DNA of 64,000 nucleotides from Mercenaria mercenaria (taxonomy: Eukaryota; Mollusca; Bivalvia; Venerida; Veneridae). The stretch lies in assembly GCF_021730395.1 (NCBI RefSeq), contig NC_069369.1, positions 65,251,501-65,315,500 of the forward strand. Reading direction: 5' to 3'. A model generated the notes under the pieces. That model was not told where the DNA came from, did not search any database, and was given only the letters and a program-made list of their open reading frames with translations. This document shows positions 10,891-23,975 of this stretch, in pieces (position 1 is the stretch's first letter; the number at the start of each line of letters is the position of its first letter). A program made the position numbers and the translations under genes.

Positions 10891-11413
10891 AGAGTTTATT
10901 GTCATAATTTCTATTTCAGTTCTTAGGGATCATTGAGTCCATTTAATGTATGTGTATAATAGCATGCCTCTTAAACTGTTGCTAACGGCGATGGGTGTCA
11001 CGCTTTTCATATTCCTTAGATGACGTCACAGTACCGTGTTGTGAACAAAATGGCCAGGAAGCTGATTTTATTCTTAAATGCATCAAAATGTGTGCAGTTC
11101 ATAATAAAACCTTGTTTACAAATAGAGAGGAAATATAATGTAAATATAAGAAATGAATTGTCGGGGCGGGCTATCGGAGCTAATGCGAAATGAACGATAG
11201 AATAGCATCGGCAAATTAAACATGAATAGCGCGATTCATGGATTTGCCAATCCTATCGAAGATAAAATTCTTAAGTGTTGAAAAATCTGCGTCACTTCCA
11301 GTAATGTAGTGGCATACTGCGTAAACAGGGTTTATATGGTTTATAAATGTCTACGAATTTAATGTAAGAGATAAGAATTTTCATCAGAAATTTAGATCAA
11401 CCAGTTGCAGTAT
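10891..11413. other. No gene seen
   Basis: Unique-looking AT-rich sequence with no ORF, splice pattern or RNA gene that I can support. It lies between duplication unit B and the inverted-repeat arm. Confidence 0.5.
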
Positions 11414-12497
11414 AATACAAGTCAAATGGTTTATCGCGGCCAGAAATTTGTATAAACCGGACAGAAGTTGCGAAATTGTCATTTGTGCAGGAAAGAAGCG
11501 TTTACCATAATGTCCAGTACTGGACAGATATAGTGACCATGCACGGACACAGCCAATTTTCTCAGAGGGCAGGCCGATCCCCTGCCCCCCCCCCCCCCCC
11601 GCCCCCTCCTGGACATTTTTAGCACTTCATTTTTTGCATTCTGGGACAGTTTTATGGACTAACCTGTTAAATTTGGGAAAATGAAAAAATCAAGCTTTCT
11701 TGAAGGTAAAATTCTTAGTTTCTTTCAGATAAATAATATGAATTATGTCGGGGTCGTATGTAGCAGCAGCCGCATATACTTTACATGCAGTCCTAATGTT
11801 GCCTTTTTCGAAAAACATTTTCTTTCCTTCTTGTCTTTTTCCCTTTTTTAAAGATTTTCCAGAGGGGGTCCGGACCCCCGATACCCCCACTCTGGATCCG
11901 CGCATGGTGACATATCATGCTTTCTGTTTATGCAAGTAAACTTGTGTTTGGTTAAATTTCAACAGAGCACAATTGTCTGAACAGTGTACAAACTCATTAC
12001 TGTTTTTTCGGGCAAGGGTGGAAAAAAAGTGGTAAACAATGAAAGCAGTAACAGTTTTATTAAAAAAAATTAACAATGAGACAAACATTTCCAACATCTT
12101 TGGACGGTTCAAAAATCCCATGTTAAACATACGATAAAGCCCGAAACGCGTGAAAATGTTCCGAATGTAAATCGGGTGAAATAGACGCTCGTATAGTTAG
12201 ATGATGCGTCTAGATTGATTAAACTGGGCGAGTCTACTTACTTATTACTTGAGGATGAAAAAAACGTGTTTTTTAAATGTTGCTCTTAAACAAGGGTGGC
12301 GGTTGAATTACTAAAAGTACAACAACAGTTAATTCACAACAAATCGTACGGTATGTTTTTATAATCAGTAGAAGCTAGTCGTATTTACGCTTATGAGACC
12401 TGTTTCACCCATAAGTGAAGAATTCACAGGTCCATCATGAAATATTTTCCCCAGCGTGCAAATACTTGTCCTATTCAATATGGCCGCGATCAACAAT
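11414..12497 (+). repeat. Left arm of a 1.1-kb inverted repeat pair
   Basis: The reverse complement is found at 29668-30774 with few differences over its whole length. The outer edge is 'atacaagtcaaatgg' and the inner edge is 'tggccgcgatcaacaat'. Inside each arm the outer end carries TTTATCGCGGCC and the inner end the related TTGATCGCGGCC (in reverse), so each arm could itself be a 1.1-kb element with short inverted ends. A poly-C run (about 11582-11600) and a GC-rich 'ggtccggacccc' palindrome lie inside. It is non-coding as far as I can tell. Confidence 0.85.
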
Positions 12498-13035
12498 AGC
12501 AGACTTGGGGACCATACTATGTATTCCTGTACGTGAACTCACTACTACTTTATTCTCTGATGCGTCTGTATAAAGAAACTGCTTCAACTGGTGCCAGAGG
12601 GTGTCAAAGATATATCATATTTTATAATATAACCATGAACAGAATTACTCACTCAGATCGATTTCAGTTATGTTTCTTTGCCTAAAAGGGATCTTAAACA
12701 GAATTCTTTGTCAAGTAATATTACTGCCGATTTCAGAAAAGTGCGCCGATATAGTATTTTCACCAAACACATGTAGTGACTGACTGATATCGATTTTCTT
12801 ATCGTGAGTGGCTAATTTTGTAACAGTCATTTACATAAACTCCGTCCAAGACGCGAGACAAGTTATATATGTACATTTCATATTCTGCGGGGTTTTCCGT
12901 TAATTGTCTAAACAACACATAAACTGAAAAGTCAGTCATACAATGTATTTACAGAAGTGATGATATTTCAGTTTTTAGCCGTGTCTCAGAATCAGTTTCA
13001 AGTCAAACAGTTTTTACAATCTCTATCCAGAACGC
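12498..13035. other. No gene seen
   Basis: AT-rich sequence without supportable features. Confidence 0.5.
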
Positions 13036-13040
13036 TCTAT

Positions 13041-13301
13041 TAGAGTGGCTAAGGTCACCAACTTCAAATCAGATCCCCTTACCGAAGTGGGTTTGAGTCT
13101 CACTCGGCGCGTTGAATTCATCATGTGAGGAAGCCATCGAGCTCGCTTACGTACGGAAAGTCGGTGGTTCTACCCAGGTGTCCGCTCGTGACGAAATAAT
13201 GCATGGCGGGGCACCTTGGGTCTGCCTCCACCATCAAAGCTGGGAAGTCGCCATATAACCTATAAATGTGTCGGCGCAACGTTAAACCCAAACAAAAAAA
13301 A
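13041..13301 (+). mobile_element. tRNA-derived SINE, full length
   Basis: The head 'gagtggctaaggtcaccaac' and B box 'gggtttgagtctcac' have the long spacing of a class II (Leu/Ser-type) tRNA. A conserved body follows ('ggtggttctacccaggtgtc', 'aaataatgcatggcggggca'), with the tail 'caacgttaaacccaaacaaa' plus A. I recognise it as a common clam SINE. Confidence 0.8.
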
Positions 13302-13386
13302 GTGCTGGACTCCTTCATTAAACTTTATATAATAGCGAATTAAAATTTGATTCGGGGTTCATGACTAAGTAAGTTTCCTTGAGAGA

Positions 13387-13613
13387 ATTTTTTTTTTCTT
13401 GGGTTGAACGCTTGTTTTCAACAGTTTTTTTCCTGTATGTCGGGTGGGCAGTTTACCTAACCATCGCTCCTGGAAAGAACCAGTACAAAACTCCCGTCCT
13501 CCGTAAGAATCTGCCAACCGTTCTCACTTAAAGAGATATGGCCGGTAGCAAGGCTCGAACCCATCCCCCACAGGTTACAGTGATTTCAAGTCACAAACCA
13601 CTCGACTACAGGG
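13387..13613 (-). mobile_element. tRNA-derived SINE, minus strand
   Basis: On the minus strand an A-box region 'tagtcgagtggtttgtgac', a B box 'gggttcgagcc' and a body end in 'gcgttcaacccaag' and an A run (the T run at 13388-13398). It lies in inverted orientation about 90 bp from the SINE at 13041-13301. Confidence 0.7.
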
Positions 13614-14166
13614 CCAGTCACACGATGGATGGTTACTACAATTTGGAATTTAGAAACCACACGGGTACGTAGTTGCAGTAATACCAGACTGAAGTGGACA
13701 TAGAACTCCCAAATTGCTTTATGTCGACGGGTTCGACTAACAGCTTATTTTTATCTCTACTTTTTTTCGTTTGACTAAAGTTTTCATGACATCGCATACC
13801 ACATGTCTTCAGTATGCAGTAATTATTTGACGGATTTCTATGAAATAATGTATATCTTTTAATATGGAATGTTTTCTTATCGATGTTAATTCTTTGGTTT
13901 GGTATTCTGCAGTTTGAGAGAACATATCGGTAAAAATGGAAGACTGGAAGTAGTAATCAGACTCAGATGGACGTATAATTATAATGACCACATCACTTTG
14001 TATTTTTTACCGACAATTGATACGTAACTTCATACCCTGTAGGAAAGGAATGCGTATATGTTTAATGAAAACTGGCTGCATGTTTATCTGCATCATTTAG
14101 CAATTTTCGAAGCAATCTAAAAATAAGAAGTGCTAAGACTGCACGCAATTTACCCGGTCGCACTCA
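13614..14166. other. No gene seen
   Basis: No supportable ORF, RNA gene or named repeat. Confidence 0.5.
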
Positions 14167-14179
14167 CCCAGCAAACACA

Positions 14180-14380
14180 CGACGTCGCAAAGACGTCTTT
14201 TTATAGTTGTTTTGGGGTCGCGACGTCGGTGACCAGAATCCGACGTTGTTCCAACGACTTTACAACGACCAAAGTCCGACGTCGCTATCCCGACGTTGTT
14301 CCAACGGCTTTACAGCGACCAAAATCCGACGTCACTATTCCGACGTAAAAACGTTGGAACAACGTCATTAGATCTACTGT
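14180..14380. repeat. Left subterminal repeats of the 9.8-kb element
   Basis: Repeated words 'ccgacgttgttccaacg', 'tttacaacgacc' and 'ccgacgtcgctat' occur in degenerate units of about 35-60 bp. Confidence 0.7.
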
Positions 14381-15736
14381 AACTTTAAAATATTTCAAGT
14401 TGCAAAAATAATTTCATTGCGTGAATACTTTATTGCATTTTTGTCGTTTAACTTCATTCGTGAGGTAAGTAACATTAGCTCGAAAGAGTTCTGTCCCTTG
14501 ATTTCCGACATGTGTTCAAAATTGACCAATCAAAACAGGTCTAGCTGATGTGCCTTTTTGCACTCGTTCATGTTGTTGATCGGAGTTTAGAAACTTGAGG
14601 AAGTATTTAAAAAGCGCCCTGTACAGATTATATGTCAAATCATGGTTTCTCTACCTGCAGGTATGTTGTTATTTTTTACAGAAGTTATTTTTTGTCATGA
14701 CGTTTTTAAAACTGTTGATGTTGTAGCTTAACATACATTGTCATATACTTTCGCGGTAATTTATAATATGTTGTTTCTTTCAACTCGAGCTGCATGAGGA
14801 CAAATTAATAATTCTGCATTTTAGGCTAGAAATGGACTTACTTAAAATATCTTGCTTTGCGATGAAGATCAGATTGCCAACATTTTGCAGTCTTTTACTT
14901 TTTACATTGCAAAAAATAGTTCGAAATTCCCATAAATTAAAGGTTTTGACAAAGGGATTTTAGCCTATAAATTCACATGCTTAGTGTCTAACAGTTACAT
15001 GCCATTTGTATGTTGATATCTGTCACCAAACAGCATTACTTGTTGGAAGCGGCTAGGGGTCTGGTAGTCAAACTAATTTTATGCGGGTCGTGATATAGGA
15101 GAGATCGTGTTTGTATACAAATCCGTTGTAGTTTCTATTTTTAGAAAAGGTAAAGGTAAAGATAAAAAAAACTGATAAGACAGTGATCGGCCAGACGTCT
15201 AACGGCATAAATGTTCTTAAAACACAGATTATATCAATATTTTTTTTTATCAATGCTGATCAAAATTCTATCAAGCCACCAAAAGTCTGTATATGAAAAA
15301 GTCCTCCCCCACCTCCTTCTATATACTAGTAATAACATGCAATGCATTCACACCCCATCCACCATGCAACAACAAGAAAATTTCAAAAAACAGAAGTGCC
15401 AGTGTGAACGGGTGGTTCCATTATCTAAAGGCAACAAAAATATACCCGGAACTATGCTTACTTGTCGCTGTCACCGTATTGACTAACATGATATCAACAG
15501 TTTTAACATTTTGTTTGTATATAGTCAAAGCCATTGCGTGACGTCACATGTTTTAGAGATTTCCTGAAAGAAATCGTGCCAAATAAGTTTAGACATGTTT
15601 AGACAGCGACAGTCAAGTTATCACACTGTCCCGAAACATCCTGTTACGTTGTATTTGGACATCTCCATATATATAATTTATTATACTACTTCACATTCGT
15701 TTGACGCCTGATGATTCTCTTCAGAAGTAACATAAT
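14381..15736. other. No gene seen (interior of the 9.8-kb element)
   Basis: AT-rich sequence; only short ORFs without recognisable content. Confidence 0.5.
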
Positions 15737-16184
15737 AGTCCAACTAATTTGACGCGATCCTGGGAAATGTTGCGATAATTTTTTACGTATGGGCAGTATC
15801 CCCACTTGCGTCAAACACTCGAAAGACCAAAATAGTTGAAGCAATTTCCGATGAAATTTTCATCGCTGCCAACGCTTAACAAGGTTATTTATAAGGTTTA
15901 AAAGCCGATTATTTTCACAAATTAGTCATAAATTCAAATAAACTTACATGTATTGAAAGGGGATTCAATTCTCAATGATTTATGCCAAAACTATCAAATA
16001 ATATCCAAAATTAATAATTTTCTGGTGATTTTAACGTATGTATATACTGTACTGTTAAAGTTTACCGTGTCTCTACATGCAAATATGCAAAAACGATAAA
16101 ACCAATAACTTATCGTCCATTATTTTGACGTTTAGATTGCCCGTCACAAATATAAAACAATCTGAACGGCAAATTATTTTGACT
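15737..16184 (+). mobile_element. 448-bp non-autonomous TIR element with 9-bp target duplication
   Basis: It begins AGTCCAACTAATTTGACGCG and ends AAATTATTTTGACT, an imperfect inverted repeat. AGTAACATA is present at both 15726-15734 and 16185-16193. A sister copy lies at 24300-24760. The same ends bound the 5-kb element at 56759-61805. A 9-bp duplication suggests a Mutator-like transposase as the mobiliser; that is inference. Confidence 0.8.
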
Positions 16185-16272
16185 AGTAACATATATGCCT
16201 TGTGCAGAAAACCTAAGATCTGTTTTACAAAAACTTTGGTATGTCTGAATTTAGTCAGGCATAAGTTTTCAT

Positions 16273-16480
16273 TAACCTTTACCCTGCTAAATTTCTAAAA
16301 TGAACTGGTCCATCGTTCAGTTTGGACAGTACCATCTATTTTTCAAAGGGGTGTTCACTGAAAATTTACTGACTGAATAGCGAACAGAGCAGACCATGAT
16401 CTTGCTCTTCTGTGCAGACAGATCATGGTCTGCACTGGTCGCAAAGGCAGAATCACTTGTCGCTAGCATGCTAAAGGTTA
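16273..16480. mobile_element. 208-bp MITE
   Basis: The ends TAACCTTTACCCTGCTAA and, inverted, TTAGCATGCTAGC...GGTTA form imperfect terminal inverted repeats. The interior 'gcagaccatgatc'/'gatcatggtctgc' is also inverted. Confidence 0.55.
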
Positions 16481-16514
16481 GCGGTAAACTAGTTGTGAAA
16501 CTGATTCAAAGTTG

Positions 16515-16515
<1 letters not shown>

Positions 16516-16550
<35 letters not shown>
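16516..16550 (+). repeat. (TTA)n microsatellite
   Basis: About eleven uninterrupted TTA units directly precede the SINE head at 16551. Confidence 0.9.
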
Positions 16551-16551
<1 letters not shown>

Positions 16552-16683
16552 GGTGGACGGATAGCTCAGTGGTTTGCACACTGGCCTTCCAATCCTGAGG
16601 TCGGGGGTTCGATCCCCGGCAGCTGCTCGGGAATTTTCAGAAACGCTTTTCAGTGTTTCCCACCCAACTAGAGGTGTACTGGT
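16551..16683 (+). mobile_element. SINE head, truncated by the foldback element
   Basis: The tRNA-like head 'ggatagctcagtggtttgca' and B box 'gggttcgatccccgg' match the fuller minus-strand copy at 60072-60473. They stop at 'ggtgtactggt', where the foldback element begins. The missing SINE 3' part is not found beyond the foldback, so the junction is not a simple insertion. Confidence 0.7.
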
Positions 16684-18826
16684 TCGCTAACAATTTCTTC
16701 AGTTTGAAAAACCGAGCAAAAATCCAAAGTTTTGCGCATATTGTTTTGTTTATGAACAACCTGTGAAAACTTTTATCATCTGGTTTAACGGTTGTGTCCT
16801 TACGGAACACCTGTGTGAAGTTTCCGGGTTCTACGTTAATCCTTAAAAAAACATATTAGCCGTTAAATAGGCATGGTCGAAAAAAAAGGACTGTCGAAAA
16901 CGGCCGCTAGTACTTTCGCTTAACTCAAACATTTATAGACTATCCATTAACTCCGATGATTTTGAATACTTTTGTATGTAAAAAGAATTACTGGCAGTGA
17001 TTTGACGGAAACGTAATTATTTTATAAAACGGCACTTTCATTTCAAGAGGCTTTATGACTATGTTCGTTCACACCCGGGCTGAATTTTAACCTAGTACAC
17101 GCGTTCTTGCCATTTTTCAGCCATGCGAAAGCCAACCACATAGTTTTTTGCAGTTACGCCGAAACAATACAGTACATATTGCCACTTTGCCAGCTTTTGA
17201 TGGTGGAGGAAAACCACTACAGGTGCCTCCGGGCTACTACAGAAAGTTATTTCACCTCGGGTTTTGCAAGTGCAAATGATAGCTTCTGGTCGTCAGCCCT
17301 TTGAATTTCGTTTGAATAATTCTGTATCTTTAATGAATCTCAAATGCCCGTTCTTGTTTTGAAAAGTGTTCTTAGTGCAGTGCTGGATACGTGTATAATC
17401 TTATTTGCTCATACATAATTATTTTATTGCTCCTTATGTTAATCTGCTATTTTGTTTTATTCATAAATACCTTTTCAACAAATAGCAGTTTATTCATGGT
17501 CTATAACTGCAAGTTGTTGAGATATACGGGCAAACGGTTGTAAACAATTGTTTCAAATCTAAATAAGCAGAACTTTGCAAAATCTCACATAACTGTTTTA
17601 AAGAATAGTGTTTTTTATCAAATCAGTTATTTCTTAGCATGCCAGCCACATGTAGCTTTAATCAACATATAACAAGGTAGATCGGAACTCTTCTTTGCTT
17701 ATGTACGATCCCGGATCCCAGACTTTATGTCACAAGAGTTACTCCCCTTTTGTGCAGTTCACGCATTTGCTCTTTCTGTCAACACGATCTTACACTGTTA
17801 TTTTGTACATGCGCTATTGTGCATTGTTTCACATACATAATGTCTTTTTGTATAAAAATAAATGCTTTAGAGACCGGACCCGAAAGTGCGACCTTAATGT
17901 TCAAGCAAAAGTAATGACTCCTGCATGTCTAAGATCATTTGGCTGTAGTTGACATTTGTGTAACATATTTCAAAATCTCTCGAGGAATAATAAAGTCACA
18001 CGCCGGACAAGAAATGTTTCTTTATAAACCTATGGAAAACATGAATATATTTGAAAATTGGTCTTTGTATGTAGAAATTGCCAGTCCGACACAAAATACT
18101 TAAATATAGCTCTGTGTTGAAAAGTTTTTGTGATACTGACATTGGAGGTGGTCATTCGTGATTGGGCCTAACATATACTTGTATCATTGGTAACACATGT
18201 TTGAAGGTTAAAAATTAATGTTTAAAAACCAGTTCATGCATGTTGAATCACAGCCTGGACAAGACACTGCGGACGGACGGACGAAAGGAATTAAGCAACT
18301 TTTAGACCATAAACCAAAGGACAATGATAATGAAATCAACCAGAATTACTCGACATGGCAATAAGGACCATACATAAATATAATATTATATAAACTGCCT
18401 ACCAACTGCAAGTATACACATTTTACACAAATGAAAGACGAAAGATATCGCAAAACCACAGATAGATTAAATAGATACAAAATATACATGAAGAAGAAAC
18501 ACTACGGAGCATATAACATGTCTACCAGACAGTTTTTTTACTTTTATACAGCTGTATTCTCGATAGTCGATAGCTGACTTCAACGACTGCCTATTGCAAA
18601 TATAGCGGCCGTTTTCGACAGTCTTTTTTTTTCGACCATGTCTATTTAACGGCTAATATATTTTTCAGGAATAACGTAGAACCCGGAAACTTCACACAGG
18701 TGTTCGGAAAGGACGCATCCGTTAAACCAGATGATAAAAGTTTTCACAGATTGTTCATAAACAAAACAATATGCGCAAAACTTTGGATTTTTGCTCGATT
18801 TTTCAAACTGAAGAAATTGTTAGTGA
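16684..18826. mobile_element. 2.1-kb foldback element with 0.22-kb inverted arms
   Basis: The arms 16684-16908 and 18604-18826 are near-perfect reverse complements (landmarks 'aacaatttcttcagtttga', 'agtttccgggttctacgtta', 'gactgtcgaaaacggccgct'). The 1.7-kb interior has no recognisable ORF. No target duplication was found. The long arms suggest a non-autonomous DNA transposon. Confidence 0.8.
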
Positions 18827-19440
18827 ATATCTAAAAACATAACGATCGTTTTTGGCCCAGAAATTGTAAATGTAAGCCATGTTCATTCCTTGACAAAACT
18901 GTCAAGTTAATTTGCAAGAATTAACTTCGTTTCAATAAAAATAAATGAAAAACTTTACCTACCGATTTCCAGCTGGGTTACATTTCCAGCGGACGTCAAG
19001 ATAGCCGGTTATCCAGTGTGGTTGTGTGGGCTTAAAATGTAGATTATTACAAAGTAGCTCTAATTTGAAATTTTGTGCTGTTGACAGGTTTCCATGTTGT
19101 CTGCTGTTGGAAGAACATTCCTGAGAGACTGTGAATAAAATCTTTATCTTCTGCTTATATACAACACTTACACATGGGCATGTGGCACAATTTCTAGCTG
19201 TACAAGGATATCATGGTGTTTGATAAGTTAGTAATATTGGAATAAAGTTTCCATACAGAAATTACCTTCTTTTTACTTCCTCTTGAATAAAATATGCGTG
19301 AACTTAACTGAAACTCGTCTGAATCGCGTTTCACAAGCATTTTTGTACATGTTATAAATTTAGAAGAATGCTTTAAGAGAATGAAAAATAATGGTTATGC
19401 AAGAGTTGTATTTGTCTTGTGTCAAGTTTTTGTTGAGCCC
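18827..19440. other. No gene seen
   Basis: AT-rich interior of the 9.8-kb element without supportable features. Confidence 0.5.
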
Positions 19441-19780
19441 ACTTGCGGTGAGCTCGATATAGTCGCCACTTTCGGTGTATGTGCGTGCCTCCGTCTGATA
19501 TTGTCCGGACCATAACTTATACATGCATGAACCAATCTTGTTTATATTTAGCATGAATGTTTACCTCAATGAGAAGGTGTGTCATGTGCAAACCCCATGT
19601 TCCTGTCTCAAAGGTCAAGGTCACAGTTTGAGGTCAAAGGTCATATTGAAGTTTTTCCGGAGCAGTTCTTCATGCATGGTGGGATTTTGATGTAACTTGG
19701 CATTAATGTTCACCATTATGAGACGGAGTGTCATGCGCAAGAACCAGTTCCAAGGTCAAGGTCACACTTGACAGCTGGCG
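19440..19780 (+). repeat. Remnant of a tandem-array element
   Basis: Two degenerate copies of a ~125-bp unit share 'aaggtcaaggtcac', 'cattaatgttcaccattatgagac' split across lines, and 'gtgtcatgcgcaa'. It is related to the arrays at 540-926 and 7640-8231. The terminal AGCTCTTG motif is missing. Confidence 0.6.
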
Positions 19781-19789
19781 GGCTCGACA

Positions 19790-21765
19790 TTCTGCTCCTT
19801 GGCATACTTGTCTTATTGATTTAATTTTTAGTGATATAGATTCAAATTGTACCTTTTTAAAACTTTTTATCACCAAATTCATTCAGTTTCACAGGTTGAT
19901 GACAATGAAACTAATGACCATGTTAACATCAATGGAAAAGCAAACCGGGAGAAGAAACGACAACATCGTTTTCCATCTTGAAGGGTACATATTTAAGAAA
20001 TGATATTTGATAATACTTACGTGAGAATGGTTAGTAAGAATAGTAATTCTAGCGTTTGAATGAACCCGTCCAATGTATTCTTGGCTCCAGAAATTTTGAA
20101 AACTCTGTAGGTCCGAAATGAATTCACGACATCGGCACTACCCCACCAACCGTATTACCATATAAACTTTGTGATAAAGTAAAGAAATTAGTATGTCATG
20201 CATTAAAAATGACATACCGTCACCTTAAGTTACCATCCAATAAAAACAGTCAGTCAGTGTTATATGTGATCGTTACTTTGCATATTTTCTGAGAAAATAC
20301 TTGCAAGGATAAAACTGCCAATGCATTGTTTACTTGGTACTGTGTACCTAACTAGCAGAAAAGCCAACGCACGTAACTTCGGTACCATATACGCGGCAGG
20401 TACTTTGTAATGTTTCCTCATTATTTGACGGATGTTTATAAAGTTTTAGATTGCCTATCTCCATTTTTTGTGATTTTTATAACGACTGTCTGTTGCTTAA
20501 TAAATTTATTCTTTTGATGTGAGGAAAAAACCTCTAGCCCAGTTCTTGTATAACTGCAGGATAAAAAGGTAAAGCCTGCAACTATTTGTTTTGATATTCA
20601 GTGTCTTTAGTCAGTATTGTAGTTGAACATCTTGACACATTTATGTCTATTATATGAAACTTGTTATTTGTCATAAAATAGAAATAGCAATAGTCTAGAT
20701 ACAGCAGAGGAGTGAATATTGTTTTGATAATACTACTCACTAATATTTCCTTACCATACATTTAACTTTATACATAATTCTGATATGTGTGATCATCTTC
20801 TAGTTTTTTAACAAAATGTTTAAGTTTACATGTGTGTTAAATGTATATTTTCAGCCTGCGTAGAGATTTGCTAAGGGAACAAGTTTGAAAGTTCTTGCCA
20901 GTCTCTTCAAATATTCATAGGACCAGGAAGGGGAACCTAGGAGTGGGAGAAGTGCCTGTGACTGATATGCACTGTCCGATAGAAATCCAGTTCAAATTGG
21001 AATCTGAAATAGTGAAACAGCAGAAATCATGAATTACATACTGTATAATCTGCTCTAAAGCACAAACATTTTAATTTAAAATGTGTTAATGAAAAACAGT
21101 CATACTTACAAAATGAATCTTTCAGTAAATTCTAAATGCAGCTGAAAAGTAATTTACATGAAATGTGTCAAAACAGGGCAAGTTAAGTTTGATTTTTTTT
21201 TTGTTGTAGACAAAACTGAAGAACTTGTATCCAATTCATTTCCGGGGTGCGCAGTGTTATTGGAATAATTTTCAGATCATTTAAAATTCTACAAGAAGTT
21301 TCAAATAGTATCTGAAGAAAAAAAGTTTTATGCACAATGAACAGTTTTTCAAAAAATTGCAGTCGTTTGTTGATTGTTTTGCCAGTCCATTACACTTAAA
21401 CTTTACTTTATTTATTCTTAATATTTTTGTGAATGGATTAGGTTACTTATTCACAAGGCAAAATCAAGAATTTGTCTGTTAAGGTTAAATGTTGTCTCGA
21501 GCTAAGTGATGGGCAGACTTAATCCATTTGTAGTGATTTTGAGAATAATTAAAATAATTTGTCACATAAATCAATATTAAATTACCTGGCTGAAGGTTAT
21601 ATATGAAAAAAAATTGCATTTTGTTTAGATTGTTCTACATAGAACTGTTTTTGCAAGAATCTTTATTAAAATCAGTTTCAGAAACTGCATAAAAGATGCC
21701 GCAATTGAACCTTTTTAGCTTGACTATTTGAACAATAAGAATAACTATCCTACTCGATACGGCAT
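19790..21765. other. No gene seen
   Basis: AT-rich, no ORF worth reporting; some short A/T runs. Nothing else supportable. Confidence 0.5.
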
Positions 21766-21769
21766 CAGC

Positions 21770-22290
21770 TTTGCGTCACACCTTGGTTAAGGTTTTGGTA
21801 CCAGTTCACATTTTGGCAAAACCTTTGGAGATAAAGGTTTGAAACTTTCAAATCTTGTATATCATCACCATATCCAACCTAACTCTGACAAGTATTTTGG
21901 CTGAATTAGGAATCTTTTTGGACTTGGAAATTCGTACAATTTCATACCAGTCCATGTTTTGTAAAAACTGTTTGATGTGTGGCTTTAAACGTTGAACACT
22001 TGTTTATTATATGATCGCCATCTGTAAGCAAGAGTTCATAACTCTATCAACTTTTTTGGCTGAATTATGGCATTTTTTGTACTTAGAAATTGGTTCAGTT
22101 TGCGTACAAATTCGTGTTTGTCAAAACTATTTGACATATTGCTTTGAAACTTTGAACACTTACTTACTATCATGATTTCCATTTATAGGCAAGAGTAGGT
22201 AACTCTGTCAACGAGTTTGGATAAATTATGGTCTTTCTTTTGGAGTTGGAAATTGGTTCAGTCAAACTTATTGGAATGATTTAGCAAGAT
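21770..22290 (+). repeat. Tandem array, ~150-170-bp unit, three copies
   Basis: Copies share 'ggctgaattatggcat', 'cttggaaattggttcag'-like blocks and 'aaaactgtttgatgtgtggctt'-like blocks. Landmarks at 21902, 22071 and 22222 are 169 and 151 bases apart. Downstream, 'gaacagctcttgtt' near 23330 may be the end of the same element. Confidence 0.6.
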
Positions 22291-22714
22291 ATTCCATTAA
22301 ATAACGATAAATCTTGTGCAAAATGTAGTATACTAAATTTGAAATATTGCAGAAAATTTACATCCCTGTTGCATTTTTACCAATATCTAAATTTTATTCT
22401 CAACTGTTTTAAATTACATTTCTGTGTCAAATACACATCCTCTGCTAAACTTTTTGAAATGAAGATGTTGAAAAATTTCACCACAACTGGGGGTGAGTAG
22501 CTTTAAGTTTTTATATATAGCTAGACTGTACAAACTGTATGCAGAGCTATCCGACTTGTTTTCTGTCAGAATCTAAAATCAGATTTTACAGACCGAAGTG
22601 TGGTATCGAACCAATATTTCTTGAATTATTTAAAGGAATTTCAGGCAGTTTCACTCATTAATGGCTATTATTCAATGTATTTTGTTCAAACATAACGTAA
22701 TTGTGTAGGGACAA

Positions 22715-22836
22715 CGCATGTTTTTTCGTGTTACAACATCTGCAGAATCCCTAGGGATTGGTTGGTACCCGAGCCCGATACCAACGATTCCCGAGGGATT
22801 CTGTAGAATGATGTTATAACACGAAAATAACATGCG
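22715..22836. repeat. 122-bp imperfect palindrome
   Basis: 'cgcatgttttttcgtgttac...gcagaatccctaggg' is mirrored by 'gggattctgtagaat...aacacgaaaataacatgcg'. It is able to form a long hairpin. Confidence 0.7.
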
Positions 22837-22845
22837 CTAACACTA

Positions 22846-23126
22846 TTCTAGCATAAATCGCGTAAAACCAAGTAAATGAATATATTGTCCGTCAACGTCA
22901 TTAAATTCCCATTAAATGCGCGGTAAAGTTTTTTTTTCACGTTGACGTCATTTCCTTTTGAATTATCCGTTTTGGGGCCGTAATACCTTTACGCTTTGCC
23001 ACGGAACGCGCATAAATAAAAAGGTGTTATAACAGCATGTGAGCGCGAGAATCTCTGTTAACACACGTTTTCTCTCCTTTTAAAACACCCCCGAAAAGTG
23101 ACAATAACGGTAGTTTTATGCTAGAA
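22846..23126. mobile_element. 281-bp MITE
   Basis: The ends TTCTAGCATAAA and TTTTATGCTAGAA are inverted; the interior is non-coding. It may form one unit with the adjoining palindrome. Confidence 0.5.
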
Positions 23127-23559
23127 TTCAAGATAATATTTCTTCACTATCAAGATTTGAAATATTTAAACATGATGCTTCTATGACAGCTCTTTTTTTT
23201 GTATGCTATGACACTTTATTACATTCAAGCAAAATGGTTGCCCATTTACACTAGTGTTTGACCGTTGTATTCATTGATTAAATATTTTGTTTAAAAGATA
23301 TTGAATAGTCGATCGAATGTTGCTGTCCCTGAACAGCTCTTGTTACAGATTACATGCATCAACAATATTTATTTTTGATTGAATGGTATATGTACTTTGT
23401 AATAAAAACATTTCAGTTGAATCATATTTAGTATGTTTTCTTACTAGACCCAGTATGTTAAGATCCGTCTTGTGACTATTCTATTATTCAGTACACTTTT
23501 GTTTAAAACCATAGACTGTTCTTTTTTTTGTACTTTTAGACGACGAAACAACATTGAGA

Positions 23560-23975
23560 AAAGATGTCTTTCAAACGTAAAAAGGACATCTTTCCAAAGT
23601 TGTGAAAAATATGTCTTTCCAACACTGCAAAAGAGCTCAAAACACCTTTCACAATTAAAGAAAAAACTACGTCTTTCAAACGTTGTGAAAAAAGACGTCT
23701 TTCCAAGGTGGCAAAAAAGACGTCAACGCACCTTTCATTATCAACCAAACAACAACGTTTGTCCAACGTTGTGAAAAAGACGTCCTTCCAACGTTTCAAA
23801 AAAAGACGTCAGCACACCTTTCATTATCAACCAAAAAACAACGTCTTTCCAACGTTGTGGAAAAGACGTCTTTCCAACGTTGCAAACAAGACGTCAACGC
23901 ACCTTTCATTATCAACCAAAAAACAACGTCTTTACAACGTCAGGAAAAGACGTCATAACAACGTTGTAACAACGT
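23560..23975. repeat. Right subterminal repeats of the 9.8-kb element
   Basis: About nine degenerate units of 'acgtctttccaacgttgtg', 'aaaaagacgtc' and 'acgcacctttcattatcaac'. The longest ORFs here are by-products of the repeat. Confidence 0.8.

Noticed and set aside
11690-11905. 71-aa ORF conserved with 30275-30499
   Set aside because: Conserved only because both lie in the recent inverted arms. It spans a GC palindrome and has no recognisable domain or start context, so it is better explained as repeat DNA.
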